NCBI RefSeq assembly: GCF_038070315.1
Contig: NZ_JBBPCC010000029.1
Coordinates: 1 to 64,000 of the forward strand
Length of the DNA: 64,000 nt
Origin: Paenibacillus_G filicis
GTDB lineage: Bacteria; Bacillota; Bacilli; Paenibacillales; NBRC-103111
Direction: 5' to 3'
This document shows, piece after piece, positions 30,880 to 41,004 of the stretch. Positions within the stretch are counted from its first letter, which is position 1; every line of letters begins with the position of its first letter. The notes beneath the pieces are model-generated. The model searched no databases. It saw only the letters and a program-made list of their open reading frames with translations, and was not told where the DNA came from. A program made the translations under genes and the position numbers.

Positions 30880-33210
30880 ATGCCTACATCACCATTCAAG
30901 TCATCCGTCGTGTCCAGCTTCCGTATGTCCTGGAACAGCTTCAAGTCGAAGCTGCTCTTTAAGTATGCGTTGTCGTATATCCTGATGTTCTTAGTCCCTC
31001 TAACCGGCGTTACGGTTTTCATCTATGAAAACGCAGTCAATGACTTGCGCAGAGAGGTCGAGCAGACCAACGTCAATCAATTGAATCAATTCAAATTAAC
31101 CATAGATGAACGCATGAATGAATTGCAGCAAATTACGAGCCGGATCGCTTACGACAAACAGCTCAGCTCCTATATGGTCCATCATCCCTACTACGAGTTG
31201 GAAGCGATTGAAGCCTTGGGCAATTATAAGGCCAACAGCAGCATCCTTGAAGATTTATTCCTTTATTTCCATAACGATGAAAATATCTACTCCTACCGCG
31301 GATTAACGAATGTGCATGTGGCCTTTGGGACTTTTTACCAATATAAGAGCTGGAGCAGCGAGCAAATTTACCGGGATCTGAATGAGATCAAGCAGCCGCT
31401 CATCCGCCCGGCCGAGAATGTAAACGTTAACTCGCGCAAAGATTCCATGCTGACCATGCTGTTTCCCATCAAGCCGAACGACCTCTATCCGACCGGTACG
31501 GTTGTTTATTTGGTAGATGAAACGAAGCTGACCGGCGTGATGGACACCATCCTGAACAATTTCTCCGGAAGCAGCTATATCTTCAAACAAGACGGACAGC
31601 TGCTTACCTCCAATAATCACGGAACGAGTCTTCCTCCTGATGTGCTGGAAACCTTGTCCTCCCTGGAGCCGGGCATACACAGCATGGAGCTGAACGGCGT
31701 TCAGCATTCCGTCGTGTCGGTGAGATCCAAGGAAAACAACTGGAACTACGTCACCACGATGCCCAGCTATCAATTCTTCAGCAAAGTGGTCCATATCCAG
31801 ACGTTGATTCTCCTGGTGTTCTGTATTACGGTATTGACCGGTATTATCGTCGCGATGTTTTTGGCCAAGCGGCAATATCACCCGATCAAGGACTTGATCG
31901 AATTCACGAAGCTGAAGAGTCCGGATCACGACATTTCCCGAACCCGCAATGAATGGGATTGGATCAAGCAGACCATTCATGAATACAGCGCTCGAATAGA
32001 CACCCAGGAGCCTTTCGTCCGTAATCAGTGTCTGCTCCTGCTATTCAAGCACGGTAAACCGGATGATCCGGAAATCGAGCGCATGGTGGCAGGCGCCGGG
32101 CTTGAATATCCGAACGGACCCGGGTTATATATATCCCTGATCTTGGCCTGGGATGACGCGCTGGAGGGCGATAGCGCTTCTAACCTTAGGCAGCACTTGC
32201 AAGAGATGCTCAGTGAGCTGGAGCTTCCGAATTTGAACGCTCTTGTGTATGGCGTTGAATTCTCTACCAAAGATCAGCTTGCCCTATTAATCTCCATACC
32301 TGCTGAAGACCAGGAGCCGGTTCAGAAACGAATTGAAAGAGTCATTGAAGCCGTTAAAGTGATTATCATCGAAAACGCCCAGATCGTGCCGTATTTCGGC
32401 GTCGGACTGCCCTATCCCGATCTCGCTAGTATTAACCAGTCGTTTATCGAAGCAGCAACAGCCATCGATAACCGGATTCTGGGTGCGAGCGGGCGGGTCA
32501 CCTATTTTGAGCAGCTGCAGGAGATGATCACATCGGCTTCTTCGGAAGCCTTCTGGATTCCCAAGAAGCTAATGCTGAAGCTGGAGCAAAGCTTGAAGCA
32601 AGGCAATGAAACGGTAGCGAATCAGATGATTGCCGATATCATTGCCCAGATCAAGGAAGCCTCGATGCCGGCCGCTCTGCTGCGCTGCATCTGCTTCGAC
32701 CTGTTGAACTCCCTGCTGCGCACCGCCCATGAGCTGGGCGTGAATGATGTCTTCACGAGCATTAATAACTTCACTGTATTTGAAACGCTGGAGGAGCTTG
32801 AAGTCCGTCTAACCTCCCTGTCTGTCAGCATCTGTCAGCAGGTCGAGCGCAATACGGAGACGGAACAGCCTTCCTTGATTGAGGATATCGTCGCTTATAT
32901 CGATCAGAAATTCGCCGACTATACGCTCAGCCTGGAGCATGTCGCCCTGAAATATTCCGTGTCGATCTCCTACCTGAGCCGCAGCTTCAAAGAAAAGATG
33001 GGTCATAACTTCACTCAATACATCTGGCAGAGAAGGATGGAAGAAGTGATCCGGCTGCTCGTACACACGACAGCCCCGCTCAAGGAAATCATCGAACAAG
33101 TGGGCTATCTGGATGCCCCGAACTTTATCCGTAAATTCAAGAAAGAGACCGGCTATACGCCTGGACAATACCGCAAACTGTACGCCTCATCCAAAAAAGA
33201 ACTGGAATAG
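30880..33210 (+). CDS. Membrane-bound Cache-TM-AraC transcription regulator
   Basis: 776 residues from the ATG at 30880, preceded by GGGAGAGGGAG. TM1 is at about 25-47 (YALSYILMFLVPLTGVTVFI), an extracellular Cache-like sensor at 48-305, TM2 at 308-330 (LILLVFCITVLTGIIVAMFL), a cytoplasmic linker, and a C-terminal AraC HTH pair at about 675-776 (SVSISYLSRSFKEKMGHNFT, GYLDAPNFIRKFKKETGYTP). These one-protein sensors are abundant in Paenibacillus beside LplABC-type sugar transporters and usually activate them. It stands next to the mannoside locus and probably responds to extracellular oligosaccharide. Confidence 0.87.
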   Translation: MPTSPFKSSVVSSFRMSWNSFKSKLLFKYALSYILMFLVPLTGVTVFIYENAVNDLRREVEQTNVNQLNQFKLTIDERMNELQQITSRIAYDKQLSSYMVHHPYYELEAIEALGNYKANSSILEDLFLYFHNDENIYSYRGLTNVHVAFGTFYQYKSWSSEQIYRDLNEIKQPLIRPAENVNVNSRKDSMLTMLFPIKPNDLYPTGTVVYLVDETKLTGVMDTILNNFSGSSYIFKQDGQLLTSNNHGTSLPPDVLETLSSLEPGIHSMELNGVQHSVVSVRSKENNWNYVTTMPSYQFFSKVVHIQTLILLVFCITVLTGIIVAMFLAKRQYHPIKDLIEFTKLKSPDHDISRTRNEWDWIKQTIHEYSARIDTQEPFVRNQCLLLLFKHGKPDDPEIERMVAGAGLEYPNGPGLYISLILAWDDALEGDSASNLRQHLQEMLSELELPNLNALVYGVEFSTKDQLALLISIPAEDQEPVQKRIERVIEAVKVIIIENAQIVPYFGVGLPYPDLASINQSFIEAATAIDNRILGASGRVTYFEQLQEMITSASSEAFWIPKKLMLKLEQSLKQGNETVANQMIADIIAQIKEASMPAALLRCICFDLLNSLLRTAHELGVNDVFTSINNFTVFETLEELEVRLTSLSVSICQQVERNTETEQPSLIEDIVAYIDQKFADYTLSLEHVALKYSVSISYLSRSFKEKMGHNFTQYIWQRRMEEVIRLLVHTTAPLKEIIEQVGYLDAPNFIRKFKKETGYTPGQYRKLYASSKKELE

Positions 33211-33225
33211 CCTAGAACGGCAGCA

Positions 33226-33266
33226 AAAAAGCTTGAATTCTCCTATCAAGAGAATTCAAGCTTTTT
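33226..33266. terminator. Bidirectional terminator between the AraC and GH130 genes
   Basis: AAAAAGCTTGAATTCTC / GAGAATTCAAGCTTTTT with a 7-nt loop; both strands end in T5. The two genes converge here. Confidence 0.9.
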
Positions 33267-33279
33267 GTATCGCCACCGC

Positions 33280-34296
33280 TTATTGCGGCTCGTTCAAGAT
33301 ATAGTCCACCAGCTCATCGAGCGGTACCGTCGCGAGTGCGATGGCCGTGTCCGTCACCCCATAGTAGATATAGAGCAGTCCGTCCTTCACGACGTTCCCT
33401 GTCGGAAAGATGACGTTCGGAATTTGATAGCCGAATTTCTCGTAATAGGTTTCAGGCTCCATGATGAAGTTTTTGGTTCTGGCAATGACCTTCTCCGGAT
33501 TCTCCAGATCGAGCAGCAAAGCGCCGACGCGGTAAACAATCTCTTCATCTACGCCGTGGTAAAGCACCAGCCAGCCCTTATCCGTCTTGATCGGCGGCGT
33601 GGAGCCTCCGATTTTTCTGCCTTCCCAAGCCGGATTCTCGCCCTTGGCCAGCAGCTTAGGCTCTTCCCAGTTGATCAGATCCTCGGAGTAAGTGATCCAC
33701 ATCGCAGCCTTCTCCGTGCCGTACTCTTCCCCTACATACTCCTCCGGACGGCGGAGCAGGACGAACTTGCCGTTAATTTTCTCCGGGAACAGGATGTTGT
33801 CGCGGTCATTAATCTCCAGTGGAGTCGTATCGGCCACGAACTCCCAGTCGATCAGGTTCGTGGACTTGACGATTGAGGAGCGGGTCAGCCAGTGGCCTTC
33901 CTGTTCGCCCCAGCCGTCCGGATACTTAGGGATGGACCGTTCAGGAACCCCGCGGTTGGTCGGGTAGTAGCTCATCGCGCAAGGACGCAGCGCATAGTTC
34001 ATATAGAAGGTCCCGTCGATCTTGACGACACGCGGGTCCTGTACGCTGCCGTACGGGAAGCCCAGCTCGTCGGGAGTGAGGATCGGGTCGTCCTTCACGT
34101 GGGTAAAGTTCACGCCATCCTCGCTCTCCAGGAGGCCCAGGAAGTTCTTGCACGGAGTCAGCGAGCCGGCCGTGCGCTCGATCATATAGAATTTGTCATT
34201 GTCGATAATAACGGCAGGGTTAAATACCGTTACCTTCCGCCATTCGTAATCGCCCGGAACGACAATCGGGTTATTAGGATGTCTTGTGATTTTCAT
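33280..34296 (-). CDS. GH130 beta-mannoside phosphorylase
   Basis: 338 residues with no signal peptide. The five-bladed propeller motifs are visible: KVTVFNPAVIIDNDKFYMIE, GSVQDPRVVKIDGTFYMNYA (with the catalytic Asp region QDPR), WEGRKIGGSTPPIKTDKGWL and VLYHGVDEEIVYRVGALLLD. GH130 enzymes use phosphate to cleave beta-mannosides such as Man-beta-1,4-GlcNAc, Man-beta-1,4-Glc or mannobiose, giving mannose-1-phosphate. In a locus with alpha-mannosidases, the N-glycan core Man-beta-1,4-GlcNAc is the most attractive substrate, which is inference. Last gene of the permease operon, 37 bases after the second permease. Confidence 0.9.
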   Translation of the reverse strand: MKITRHPNNPIVVPGDYEWRKVTVFNPAVIIDNDKFYMIERTAGSLTPCKNFLGLLESEDGVNFTHVKDDPILTPDELGFPYGSVQDPRVVKIDGTFYMNYALRPCAMSYYPTNRGVPERSIPKYPDGWGEQEGHWLTRSSIVKSTNLIDWEFVADTTPLEINDRDNILFPEKINGKFVLLRRPEEYVGEEYGTEKAAMWITYSEDLINWEEPKLLAKGENPAWEGRKIGGSTPPIKTDKGWLVLYHGVDEEIVYRVGALLLDLENPEKVIARTKNFIMEPETYYEKFGYQIPNVIFPTGNVVKDGLLYIYYGVTDTAIALATVPLDELVDYILNEPQ

Positions 34297-34333
34297 GCGT
34301 ATGGCCTCCTAAAATTATGCGTTTCAACTACAG

Positions 34334-35248
34334 TTATCCTTTAACGGAACCAATCATGACACCTTGTACAAAATAGCGCTGCAGGAATGGATAAACGGCG
34401 ATAATAGGCAGCGTCGACACGATAATGACCGCATATTTCACCAGCGCTGCAATCTCGGCCTTGTTGTTCATCGCGATGGCCATATCGCCGCTGACGGCTG
34501 CTCCTGTCGTCTCTGCAGACATTTCCTGTAGAACGAGAATTTGGCGGAGCACCATCTGCAGCGGATACTTGGTCTCATCATTGAGATAGATCAAGGCCGG
34601 GAAATAGCTGTTCCAATGATTCACACCGTAGAATAACGCCATAACCGCGATAATCGGTGCCGATAAAGGAATGATAATCAGGCGGAACAGCTTCAAATTC
34701 GTACAACCGTCTATATAAGCAGCTTCATGAAGCTCCTTGGGAATACTGGATTCAAAAAACGTCCGGGCTACAATGATATTCCACACCGATGCCGCCACAG
34801 GCAAAATAAGCGCTCCGATGGAATTGATCAAGCCAAGATTTTTAATCAGCAAATAGCTCGGAATGAGACCGCCGTTGAAGAACATGGTCACCAGAAACAT
34901 GCCCATGAAAAATTTACGGCCTACAAAATCGGTTCGACTGAGCGCGTACGCTGCTGGCAGCGTAACCACGAGATTTAACAAAGTGCCGATGGCGGTATAC
35001 ATAATTGTATTGCCGTAGCCCGTCCAAATTTTCGGATTATCAAATACGAGCCCATAGCCCTTCAAAGTCAATCCTTTAGGAAACAGCCACATTTCACCGG
35101 AGCTCACATATTTGGGATCGCTGATCGATGCACTGACGATATAGAGTACGGGATACAGGACAACGATGAGCGCTAACGCGAGGAACACGTAGTTGAACAT
35201 CAGATACAGTCTGTCTCGCTTGGATTCCCTAATGACGCTGGCAGCCAT
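34334..35248 (-). CDS. ABC sugar transporter permease, LplC/YtcP type
   Basis: 304 residues, six membrane helices, and the EAA loop PKELHEAAYIDGCTNLKLFR. Typical start MAASVIRESKRDRLYLMFNY. It pairs with the upstream LplB-type permease and the binding protein at 41 kb. No ATPase gene is in the window; these systems usually share an MsmX-like ATPase. Confidence 0.92.
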   Translation of the reverse strand: MAASVIRESKRDRLYLMFNYVFLALALIVVLYPVLYIVSASISDPKYVSSGEMWLFPKGLTLKGYGLVFDNPKIWTGYGNTIMYTAIGTLLNLVVTLPAAYALSRTDFVGRKFFMGMFLVTMFFNGGLIPSYLLIKNLGLINSIGALILPVAASVWNIIVARTFFESSIPKELHEAAYIDGCTNLKLFRLIIIPLSAPIIAVMALFYGVNHWNSYFPALIYLNDETKYPLQMVLRQILVLQEMSAETTGAAVSGDMAIAMNNKAEIAALVKYAVIIVSTLPIIAVYPFLQRYFVQGVMIGSVKG

Positions 35249-35272
35249 AGCCTATTCCTCCTTTCTTTCTGT

Positions 35273-36235
35273 CTACCACAGACTTGTTTCACTTGTGCGC
35301 TTGGCAATTTTATTCACCGTAATCAGCAGGATGGCGTTCACCAGCGAGTTGAACAAGCCTACGGCGGTAGAGAAGCTGTACTGCGCGCTGACAAGCCCAG
35401 AACGATATACAAAGGTTGAAATCACATCGGATGAATTCATATTCAGCGGGTTCTGAAGCAGCAATACCTTCTCATATCCTACACCTAGAATATTGCCCAC
35501 ATTCAGGATCAGTAAGATCGTAATGGTAGGAACGATCGTCGGCAGATTGATGTGAATGACGCGTTTGAACCGGCTGGCTCCATCTACGATCGCCGCTTCA
35601 TGCAGCTGCGGATCTACTCCGGATAGCGCAGCCAGATAAATGATGGTCCCCCAGCCTGCATTTTGCCAGACGCCTGACATCACGTAGACCGTCTTGAACC
35701 AGTTCGGGTCCGTCAGAAAGGCCGGTGCGTCGATGCCGAACATGCCGATGAGCTTGACGATCATCCCTGACGATGGCGACAAGAAGGTAATGACCATCCC
35801 CGCCATAACCACGACAGAAATAAAATGCGGAGCATACGTAATCGTTTGCACGCTTTTCTTAAAAAATCCATTGCGCACTTCGTTAAAGGCAAGCGCCAAT
35901 ATGATGGGAAGCGGAAACCCGATCACAAGCTCATACAGGCTGAGGCTCAATGTATTCCACAATAATTCCCAGAAGTAATAGGAATTGAAAAAGCGTTCAA
36001 AATGCGCAAACCCTACCCAATCGCTCCCTAAGATTCCCTTGGACGGCGTGAAGTTCTTAAAGGCAATCTGAATCCCATACATCGGTCCATATTGGAAGAC
36101 CAGGAAGTACAAAAAGGCCGGGGCGATAAACAAATACAGCTCCCAGTTTTTCAAAATTCTCGAACGCAGGGAGCCGTTGCCCGAAGGCTTCGTTCTCTTC
36201 GTTCCTATAGCTGCTGCTTTACTGGTTGCACTCAT
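35273..36235 (-). CDS. ABC sugar transporter permease, LplB type
   Basis: 320 residues, a basic N-terminus and six membrane helices starting LFIAPAFLYFLVFQYGPMYG. The EAA loop is DPQLHEAAIVDGASRFKRVI. First gene of the operon LplB-LplC-GH130. A 14-bp cre-like palindrome stands 51 bases upstream of the start, suggesting catabolite or LacI-type control. Confidence 0.92.
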   Translation of the reverse strand: MSATSKAAAIGTKRTKPSGNGSLRSRILKNWELYLFIAPAFLYFLVFQYGPMYGIQIAFKNFTPSKGILGSDWVGFAHFERFFNSYYFWELLWNTLSLSLYELVIGFPLPIILALAFNEVRNGFFKKSVQTITYAPHFISVVVMAGMVITFLSPSSGMIVKLIGMFGIDAPAFLTDPNWFKTVYVMSGVWQNAGWGTIIYLAALSGVDPQLHEAAIVDGASRFKRVIHINLPTIVPTITILLILNVGNILGVGYEKVLLLQNPLNMNSSDVISTFVYRSGLVSAQYSFSTAVGLFNSLVNAILLITVNKIAKRTSETSLW

Positions 36236-36640
36236 TTCCTCTATCCTCTCCTTTCTCTACATGTTCTTGTCCGGTTGTGTTGGACTGCTAACGCTTACAA
36301 GCAAAATTTTAGAGAAAACAGAGGGCTTCCGTAAATATGTGAAATCTGCATTGTCATGACTCGGCTGCTCCGCGCCTTGATAATCAAGGAATTATTCGCC
36401 CTCACACTCCGGAATGACAAGGACAGTGACGGTTTGGCAGAGGATCGCAGGGTTCATTTTCCGGAAGCGCTATGTTGTTTTTACATGCTCCTATCTGCGT
36501 GCAAATCATACATATTGTCAACCGCTGCAAGATATGTGAATCTGTCTTACGAAGTTATAAGCAAGAAAGCCTCTAGGTTGTACGTGTTTGAACGCGCATA
36601 CATCTGAACGATTTCTTCATTTAAAAGGAGGATTCCATTC
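36236..36640. other. Divergent control region between the permease operon and the GH38 gene
   Basis: 405 bases without a convincing gene. The left end holds the cre-like palindrome at 36286-36299. The GH38 ribosome site AAAGGAGG is at 36623-36631. I see no terminator and no further inverted repeat of note. Confidence 0.6.
36286..36299 (-). promoter_or_regulatory. cre-like operator upstream of the permease operon
   Basis: On the minus strand TGTAAGCGTTAGCA fits the cre pattern TGWNANCGNTNNCA at every fixed base. The surrounding CTGCTAxCGCTTACAA is shared with the site at 42758-42771. Confidence 0.7.
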
Positions 36641-39391
36641 ATGACCCGGAAAGTCGCTCATCTGATCTCGCACAGCCACTGGGACCGGGAATGGTACTTG
36701 CCGTATGAGCATCATCATTATCTGCTGACAGAGTTGATGAACGATCTGCTCGACACGCTGGACCAAGATCCCCGGTACCGTTATTTTCACCTGGATGGAC
36801 AAACCATTATTATCGAGGATTATCTCCAGATTCATCCGGAGAGAAGAGAACAGCTGGAGGCTTATATTAAGGAAGGCCGCATCATTATCGGCCCTTGGTA
36901 TATCCTGCAGGATGAATTCCTGACCAGCTCGGAGGCGAATGTCCGCAACTTGCTCATCGGGCATCAAGATGCCGCGAAGTATGGCGTCATCTCCAAGCTG
37001 GGCTACTTCCCCGATTCCTTCGGCAATATGGGACAAGCTCCTCAGCTGCTGAAGCAGGCTGACATCGATACGGCTGTATTCGGACGCGGCGTCAAGCCTA
37101 CGGGCTTTGACAATGTGGTTATTGATCCGATCAGCTCCAGCTACGAGTCGCCTTACTCAGAGATGTACTGGTCGGCTCCGGACGGCTCTACCGTAGTCGG
37201 GATTTTATTCGCCAACTGGTACAGCAACGGGAACGAGGTGCCGGTCGAGGCCGAAGCAGCCAAGGTATTCTGGGACAAGCGTCTGGGCGATGCCGGGAAG
37301 TACGCCTCCACACCAGAGCTGTTATTTATGAATGGCTGCGATCATCAGCCGATCCAGCGTGACCTCGGCGATGCGATGGATACTGCCAAGGCGCTGTATC
37401 CGGAGGTGGAATTCGTCCATTCCAGCTTCGAGCAATATATCGACGCGCTCAAGAAGCAGCTGCCTGACGATCTGGTGACCATCCAGGGAGAGCTGCGCAG
37501 CCAGCATACCGACGGCTGGGGTACCCTGGTGAATACCGCATCAGCACGCGTTTATCTGAAGCAGCTCAACCAGCTCGGTCAGACGCTGCTGGAGAAGGGC
37601 GCCGAGCCTCTGGCTGCGCTGGCTCATCTGGCGAGCGGCAAAGCCTACCCGCATCAGCTGCTCACCTATGCGTGGAAGACGCTGATGCAGAACCACCCTC
37701 ATGACAGCATCTGCGGCTGCAGTGTGGATGAGGTTCACCGCGAGATGGTGGCGCGGTTCGACAAGAGCAGACACATGACCGACACCATCATCGATGAAAG
37801 CCTGCAGGCCATCGCAGGACAGATGGATACGGCTAGCGTCGCGGCCTGGTCCGAATCCAGCCTCCCTGTCACCATCTACAATATGACGGGCTGGTCACGT
37901 ACGGGAACCGTCCGTGTCGAGCTGATCGCAGCCAAGTCCTACTTCAAGGAAGGCCCGAACCCTCCGGCGATCGCCGAGCGTCTGGCTCAGCTTCCGCTGA
38001 ACCTGGATGGCGGTGTGCTGTTGGATGATCAAGGCCATGCGATTGCGGCCAAGGTAGAGGATCTGGGCGTGCAATTCGGCTACGAATTGCCCAAAGATAA
38101 GTTCAGACAGCCATATATGGCTCACAAGATCGCCTTGACCTTCGAAGCGCAGTTGGTTCCGGCGCTTGGCTTCAAGACGTTCGCCTGGGTGAACGGGCTG
38201 GCAGCCCAACAAGCCGAGGCTCCGCGGAGCTCGCTTGTCGTGACGGAATCCGGTATGGCCAATGCGCATGTGGAAGTACGCATCCATGCAGACGGCTCCT
38301 ACGATCTGATTGACAAGTCGACCGGCCAAGTCTATGAAGGTCTGGGCGTGTATGAGGACTGTGGAGATCTGGGCAACGAATACGTCTTCAGACAACCGGA
38401 CGGGGATGTCGCGTTGACTACCAAAGGCCTCCAGGCCCAAGTGACGCTGGTGGAATCCGAGCCTTATCGGATTACTTATGAAATCAAGCATGCCTTCTCA
38501 ATCCCGGCCTCCGCTTCGGAGCTGTTCGAGGAAGAGAAGCGCAAGATGGTTCCTTTCCGCAAGCGCACAGCTTCGCGGTCGGCAGAGATGGTGACCCTGG
38601 AGCTGACCACCCGCATCAGTCTCGAGCAATCCGGCAAGGGCGTGCAGGTGTCCGTTTCCTTCCATAACCAAGCCAAGGATCACCGCCTCCGGGTGCTGTT
38701 CCCGACGGGTCTCGCTGCTGTTACGCATCTGGCTGACTCGATCTTCGAGGCTGCAGAGCGCGATACGACGCCGGCCGAGGAATGGATCAACCCGAGCAAT
38801 GCACAGCATCAGCAAGCCTTCGTCAGCGTGTCGGACGGCAAGGTCGGCCTGACGGTTGCCAACAAAGGGCTGAATGAATATGAAGTCCTGCGCGACGGCA
38901 AGAACACCATCGCCGTTACCCTGCTTCGCAGCGTGTCGGAGTTGGGAGACTGGGGCGTATTCCCGACGCCGGAGGCGCAATGCCTCGGAGATCAAACGGT
39001 GGAGTTCGCTGTCTATCCGCATCCAGGCACCGTAGTCGAATCGGGCACCTTTGCCGAAGCGTATCAATTCCAGTCCCCTTGGTTCCATACGCAAACGCCA
39101 TACCAGCAGGGCTCGCTGCCTACTACGTATCAAGCGCTGGCCTGGAACGGCCCGTCGCTAGCTCTGTCCGCGTTCAAAATGTCCCTGGATCACGATGACG
39201 TCATCGTCCGTCTATACAACCTGGCTCACCAGACGGAAGACGTGACGCTGAAGCCTTCCTTCCAGGTAGCATCCGCGTATCAAAGCGATATTCTGGAACG
39301 CAGACACCAGCAAGCCGAGCTTGCAGACGGGCAGATCCGGTCCACGGCAGGCAAATGCGAAATCATCACGTACGCATTGCAAACTAAATAA
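36641..39391 (+). CDS. GH38 alpha-mannosidase
   Basis: 916 residues, intracellular. HSHWDREWYLPYE holds the zinc-binding His and Asp; GYFPDSFGNMGQAPQLLKQA holds the nucleophile region; NHPHDSICGCSVDEVHREM carries another zinc-ligand His. The C-terminal half is the beta-sandwich region of GH38. Bacterial members of this length trim alpha-1,2, -1,3 or -1,6 mannosides from imported glycans. AAAGGAGG precedes the ATG. It is followed after 35 bases by GH125, and the two form an operon ending in a strong terminator. Confidence 0.94.
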   Translation: MTRKVAHLISHSHWDREWYLPYEHHHYLLTELMNDLLDTLDQDPRYRYFHLDGQTIIIEDYLQIHPERREQLEAYIKEGRIIIGPWYILQDEFLTSSEANVRNLLIGHQDAAKYGVISKLGYFPDSFGNMGQAPQLLKQADIDTAVFGRGVKPTGFDNVVIDPISSSYESPYSEMYWSAPDGSTVVGILFANWYSNGNEVPVEAEAAKVFWDKRLGDAGKYASTPELLFMNGCDHQPIQRDLGDAMDTAKALYPEVEFVHSSFEQYIDALKKQLPDDLVTIQGELRSQHTDGWGTLVNTASARVYLKQLNQLGQTLLEKGAEPLAALAHLASGKAYPHQLLTYAWKTLMQNHPHDSICGCSVDEVHREMVARFDKSRHMTDTIIDESLQAIAGQMDTASVAAWSESSLPVTIYNMTGWSRTGTVRVELIAAKSYFKEGPNPPAIAERLAQLPLNLDGGVLLDDQGHAIAAKVEDLGVQFGYELPKDKFRQPYMAHKIALTFEAQLVPALGFKTFAWVNGLAAQQAEAPRSSLVVTESGMANAHVEVRIHADGSYDLIDKSTGQVYEGLGVYEDCGDLGNEYVFRQPDGDVALTTKGLQAQVTLVESEPYRITYEIKHAFSIPASASELFEEEKRKMVPFRKRTASRSAEMVTLELTTRISLEQSGKGVQVSVSFHNQAKDHRLRVLFPTGLAAVTHLADSIFEAAERDTTPAEEWINPSNAQHQQAFVSVSDGKVGLTVANKGLNEYEVLRDGKNTIAVTLLRSVSELGDWGVFPTPEAQCLGDQTVEFAVYPHPGTVVESGTFAEAYQFQSPWFHTQTPYQQGSLPTTYQALAWNGPSLALSAFKMSLDHDDVIVRLYNLAHQTEDVTLKPSFQVASAYQSDILERRHQQAELADGQIRSTAGKCEIITYALQTK

Positions 39392-39426
39392 CCCTAAAAT
39401 CAGGCTGTAGGAGGAATCTACTGATC

Positions 39427-40707
39427 ATGAACTTACCCGCTTCCATTACTGAATTTCTGAACGAAGCCGACCAGAAGCTCGCACACAATCCCAAGCTGCA
39501 AAAGCTGTTCAGAAACTGCTTCCCCAACACGCTGGAAACGACGACAAAATTACTGGATGACGGAACGACCTTCGTCTTTACCGGAGATATCCCGGCTATG
39601 TGGCTGCGTGACTCAACCGAGCAAGTACGCCACTACATCCCGTTCGCTAAGAACGATAAGGACCTGCAGCGGATCATCTGCGGTCTCATCGCGCGGCAAA
39701 TGTTCTATATTAATATCGATCCCTACACCAACGCCTTCAACGAGACAGCAAGCGACAAGCACTACCGCGACACCGACGATTGCGATCTGAACCCATGGAT
39801 GTGGGAGCGCAAGTATGAGATCGATTCCCTGTGCTTCCCGGTACAGCTGCTGTACTCCTACTGGAAAGAAACCGGGCTCACCGATGTCTTCACCCACTCG
39901 GTCTACCAGGCGCTGACTTCGATCGTGAATTTGTTCATCACCGAGCAGCATCATGACCAGAAGTCGCTGTACCACTTTACGCGTCAGACGAAGCTGCATA
40001 CGGAGACGCTGCAGAACAATGGGCGCGGCCTGCCGTCCAACTACACCGGCATGACCTGGTCGGCATTCCGTCCGAGCGATGATGCCAACCTGTACGGCTA
40101 CAACATCCCGGGCAACATGTTTGCCGTCGTGATCCTCGGCCATATCATCGAGATCGCTACGGAGATTTACAACGATGTGCGCCTTGCAGCACGCGCCGAG
40201 AAGCTGCGCAAGGAGATCGACTTCGGTATTCAAACCTACGGGATTGTCGATCATCCGAAATACGGCAAAATTTACGCGTACGAAACAGACGGCTACGGCA
40301 ACTACTGCCTGATGGACGATGCAGGCACGCCAGGCCTGATCACGATTCCTTACATCGGCTACACGGGCATCGACGATCCGATCTACCAGAATACACGCCG
40401 GTTTGCACTGAGCTTCGACAATCCTTATTACTTCGAAGGCAAGTATGCCAAGGGTATCGGCAGCCCGCATACACCAGGCGGCTATGTCTGGCATATGGCC
40501 CTGTCCGTTCAAGCGCTGACTTCCAACAACGTGGAGGAAATCAAAGAGCTGATCCAGACCCTGATCGCTACGGATGCCGATACCGGCTACATGCACGAAG
40601 GCTTCCATCCAGACGATCCTTCCGACTTCTCAAGACCTTGGTTCGCCTGGTCCAACAGTCTGTTCGCTACGCTGATCTGCAAGGCGATGGATGAAGGCCT
40701 CGTGTAA
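39427..40707 (+). CDS. GH125 exo-alpha-1,6-mannosidase
   Basis: 426 residues with no signal peptide. Key stretches are GDIPAMWLRDSTEQVRHYIP, DCDLNPWMWERKYEIDSLCF, GMTWSAFRPSDDANLYGYNI and the C-terminal EGFHPDDPSDFSRPWFAWSN, matching GH125, inverting exo-alpha-1,6-mannosidases that act on N-glycan and yeast-mannan fragments. Ribosome site GGAGG lies upstream. Co-transcribed with GH38. Confidence 0.94.
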   Translation: MNLPASITEFLNEADQKLAHNPKLQKLFRNCFPNTLETTTKLLDDGTTFVFTGDIPAMWLRDSTEQVRHYIPFAKNDKDLQRIICGLIARQMFYINIDPYTNAFNETASDKHYRDTDDCDLNPWMWERKYEIDSLCFPVQLLYSYWKETGLTDVFTHSVYQALTSIVNLFITEQHHDQKSLYHFTRQTKLHTETLQNNGRGLPSNYTGMTWSAFRPSDDANLYGYNIPGNMFAVVILGHIIEIATEIYNDVRLAARAEKLRKEIDFGIQTYGIVDHPKYGKIYAYETDGYGNYCLMDDAGTPGLITIPYIGYTGIDDPIYQNTRRFALSFDNPYYFEGKYAKGIGSPHTPGGYVWHMALSVQALTSNNVEEIKELIQTLIATDADTGYMHEGFHPDDPSDFSRPWFAWSNSLFATLICKAMDEGLV

Positions 40708-40724
40708 CTAAGAGCTAGGCAACA

Positions 40725-40771
40725 AAACAACGCTCCTCCAGACCGCTAACGGCTTGGAGGAGCGTTGTTTG
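40725..40771 (+). terminator. Terminator after GH125
   Basis: AACAACGCTCCTCCA / TGGAGGAGCGTTGTT, 15-bp perfect stem with a 14-nt loop, then TGTTGTTG. Confidence 0.85.
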
Positions 40772-40776
40772 TTGTT

Positions 40777-41004
40777 GTACTCCTTTCCGATAACAAGACG
40801 TGTAGAGCTGCTTTACAGCCTTTTAACTTAGCAATGCCTTATCTTCCCCCTTGAATCGGGGAATGAATAGCGACAGAGCCCCTTGGAGGCTCTGCTGGAC
40901 TACCTCATCCTGGAAGTCAGGCAGCAGCACAAAGAGCAGAAGACAAGGTCGAAGAGACCTGGCTTCCGCTCTTGGCGCGTATACTTTCTGTATGAAGGAT
41001 ATAC
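40777..41004. other. Gap between GH125 and the binding-protein gene
   Basis: 228 bases with short open frames on both strands, none with a clear start site. One plus-strand frame (about 40875-41010) reads SPLEALLDYLILEVRQQHKE and then many Lys/Arg before a stop, and could be a fragment of a lost gene. A hairpin CAGAGCC/GGCTCTG lies at 40875-40897. Confidence 0.35.

Noticed and set aside
39557..40608. Open frames on both strands inside GH125
   Set aside because: Shadows of the GH125 reading frame without start sites or recognisable domains.
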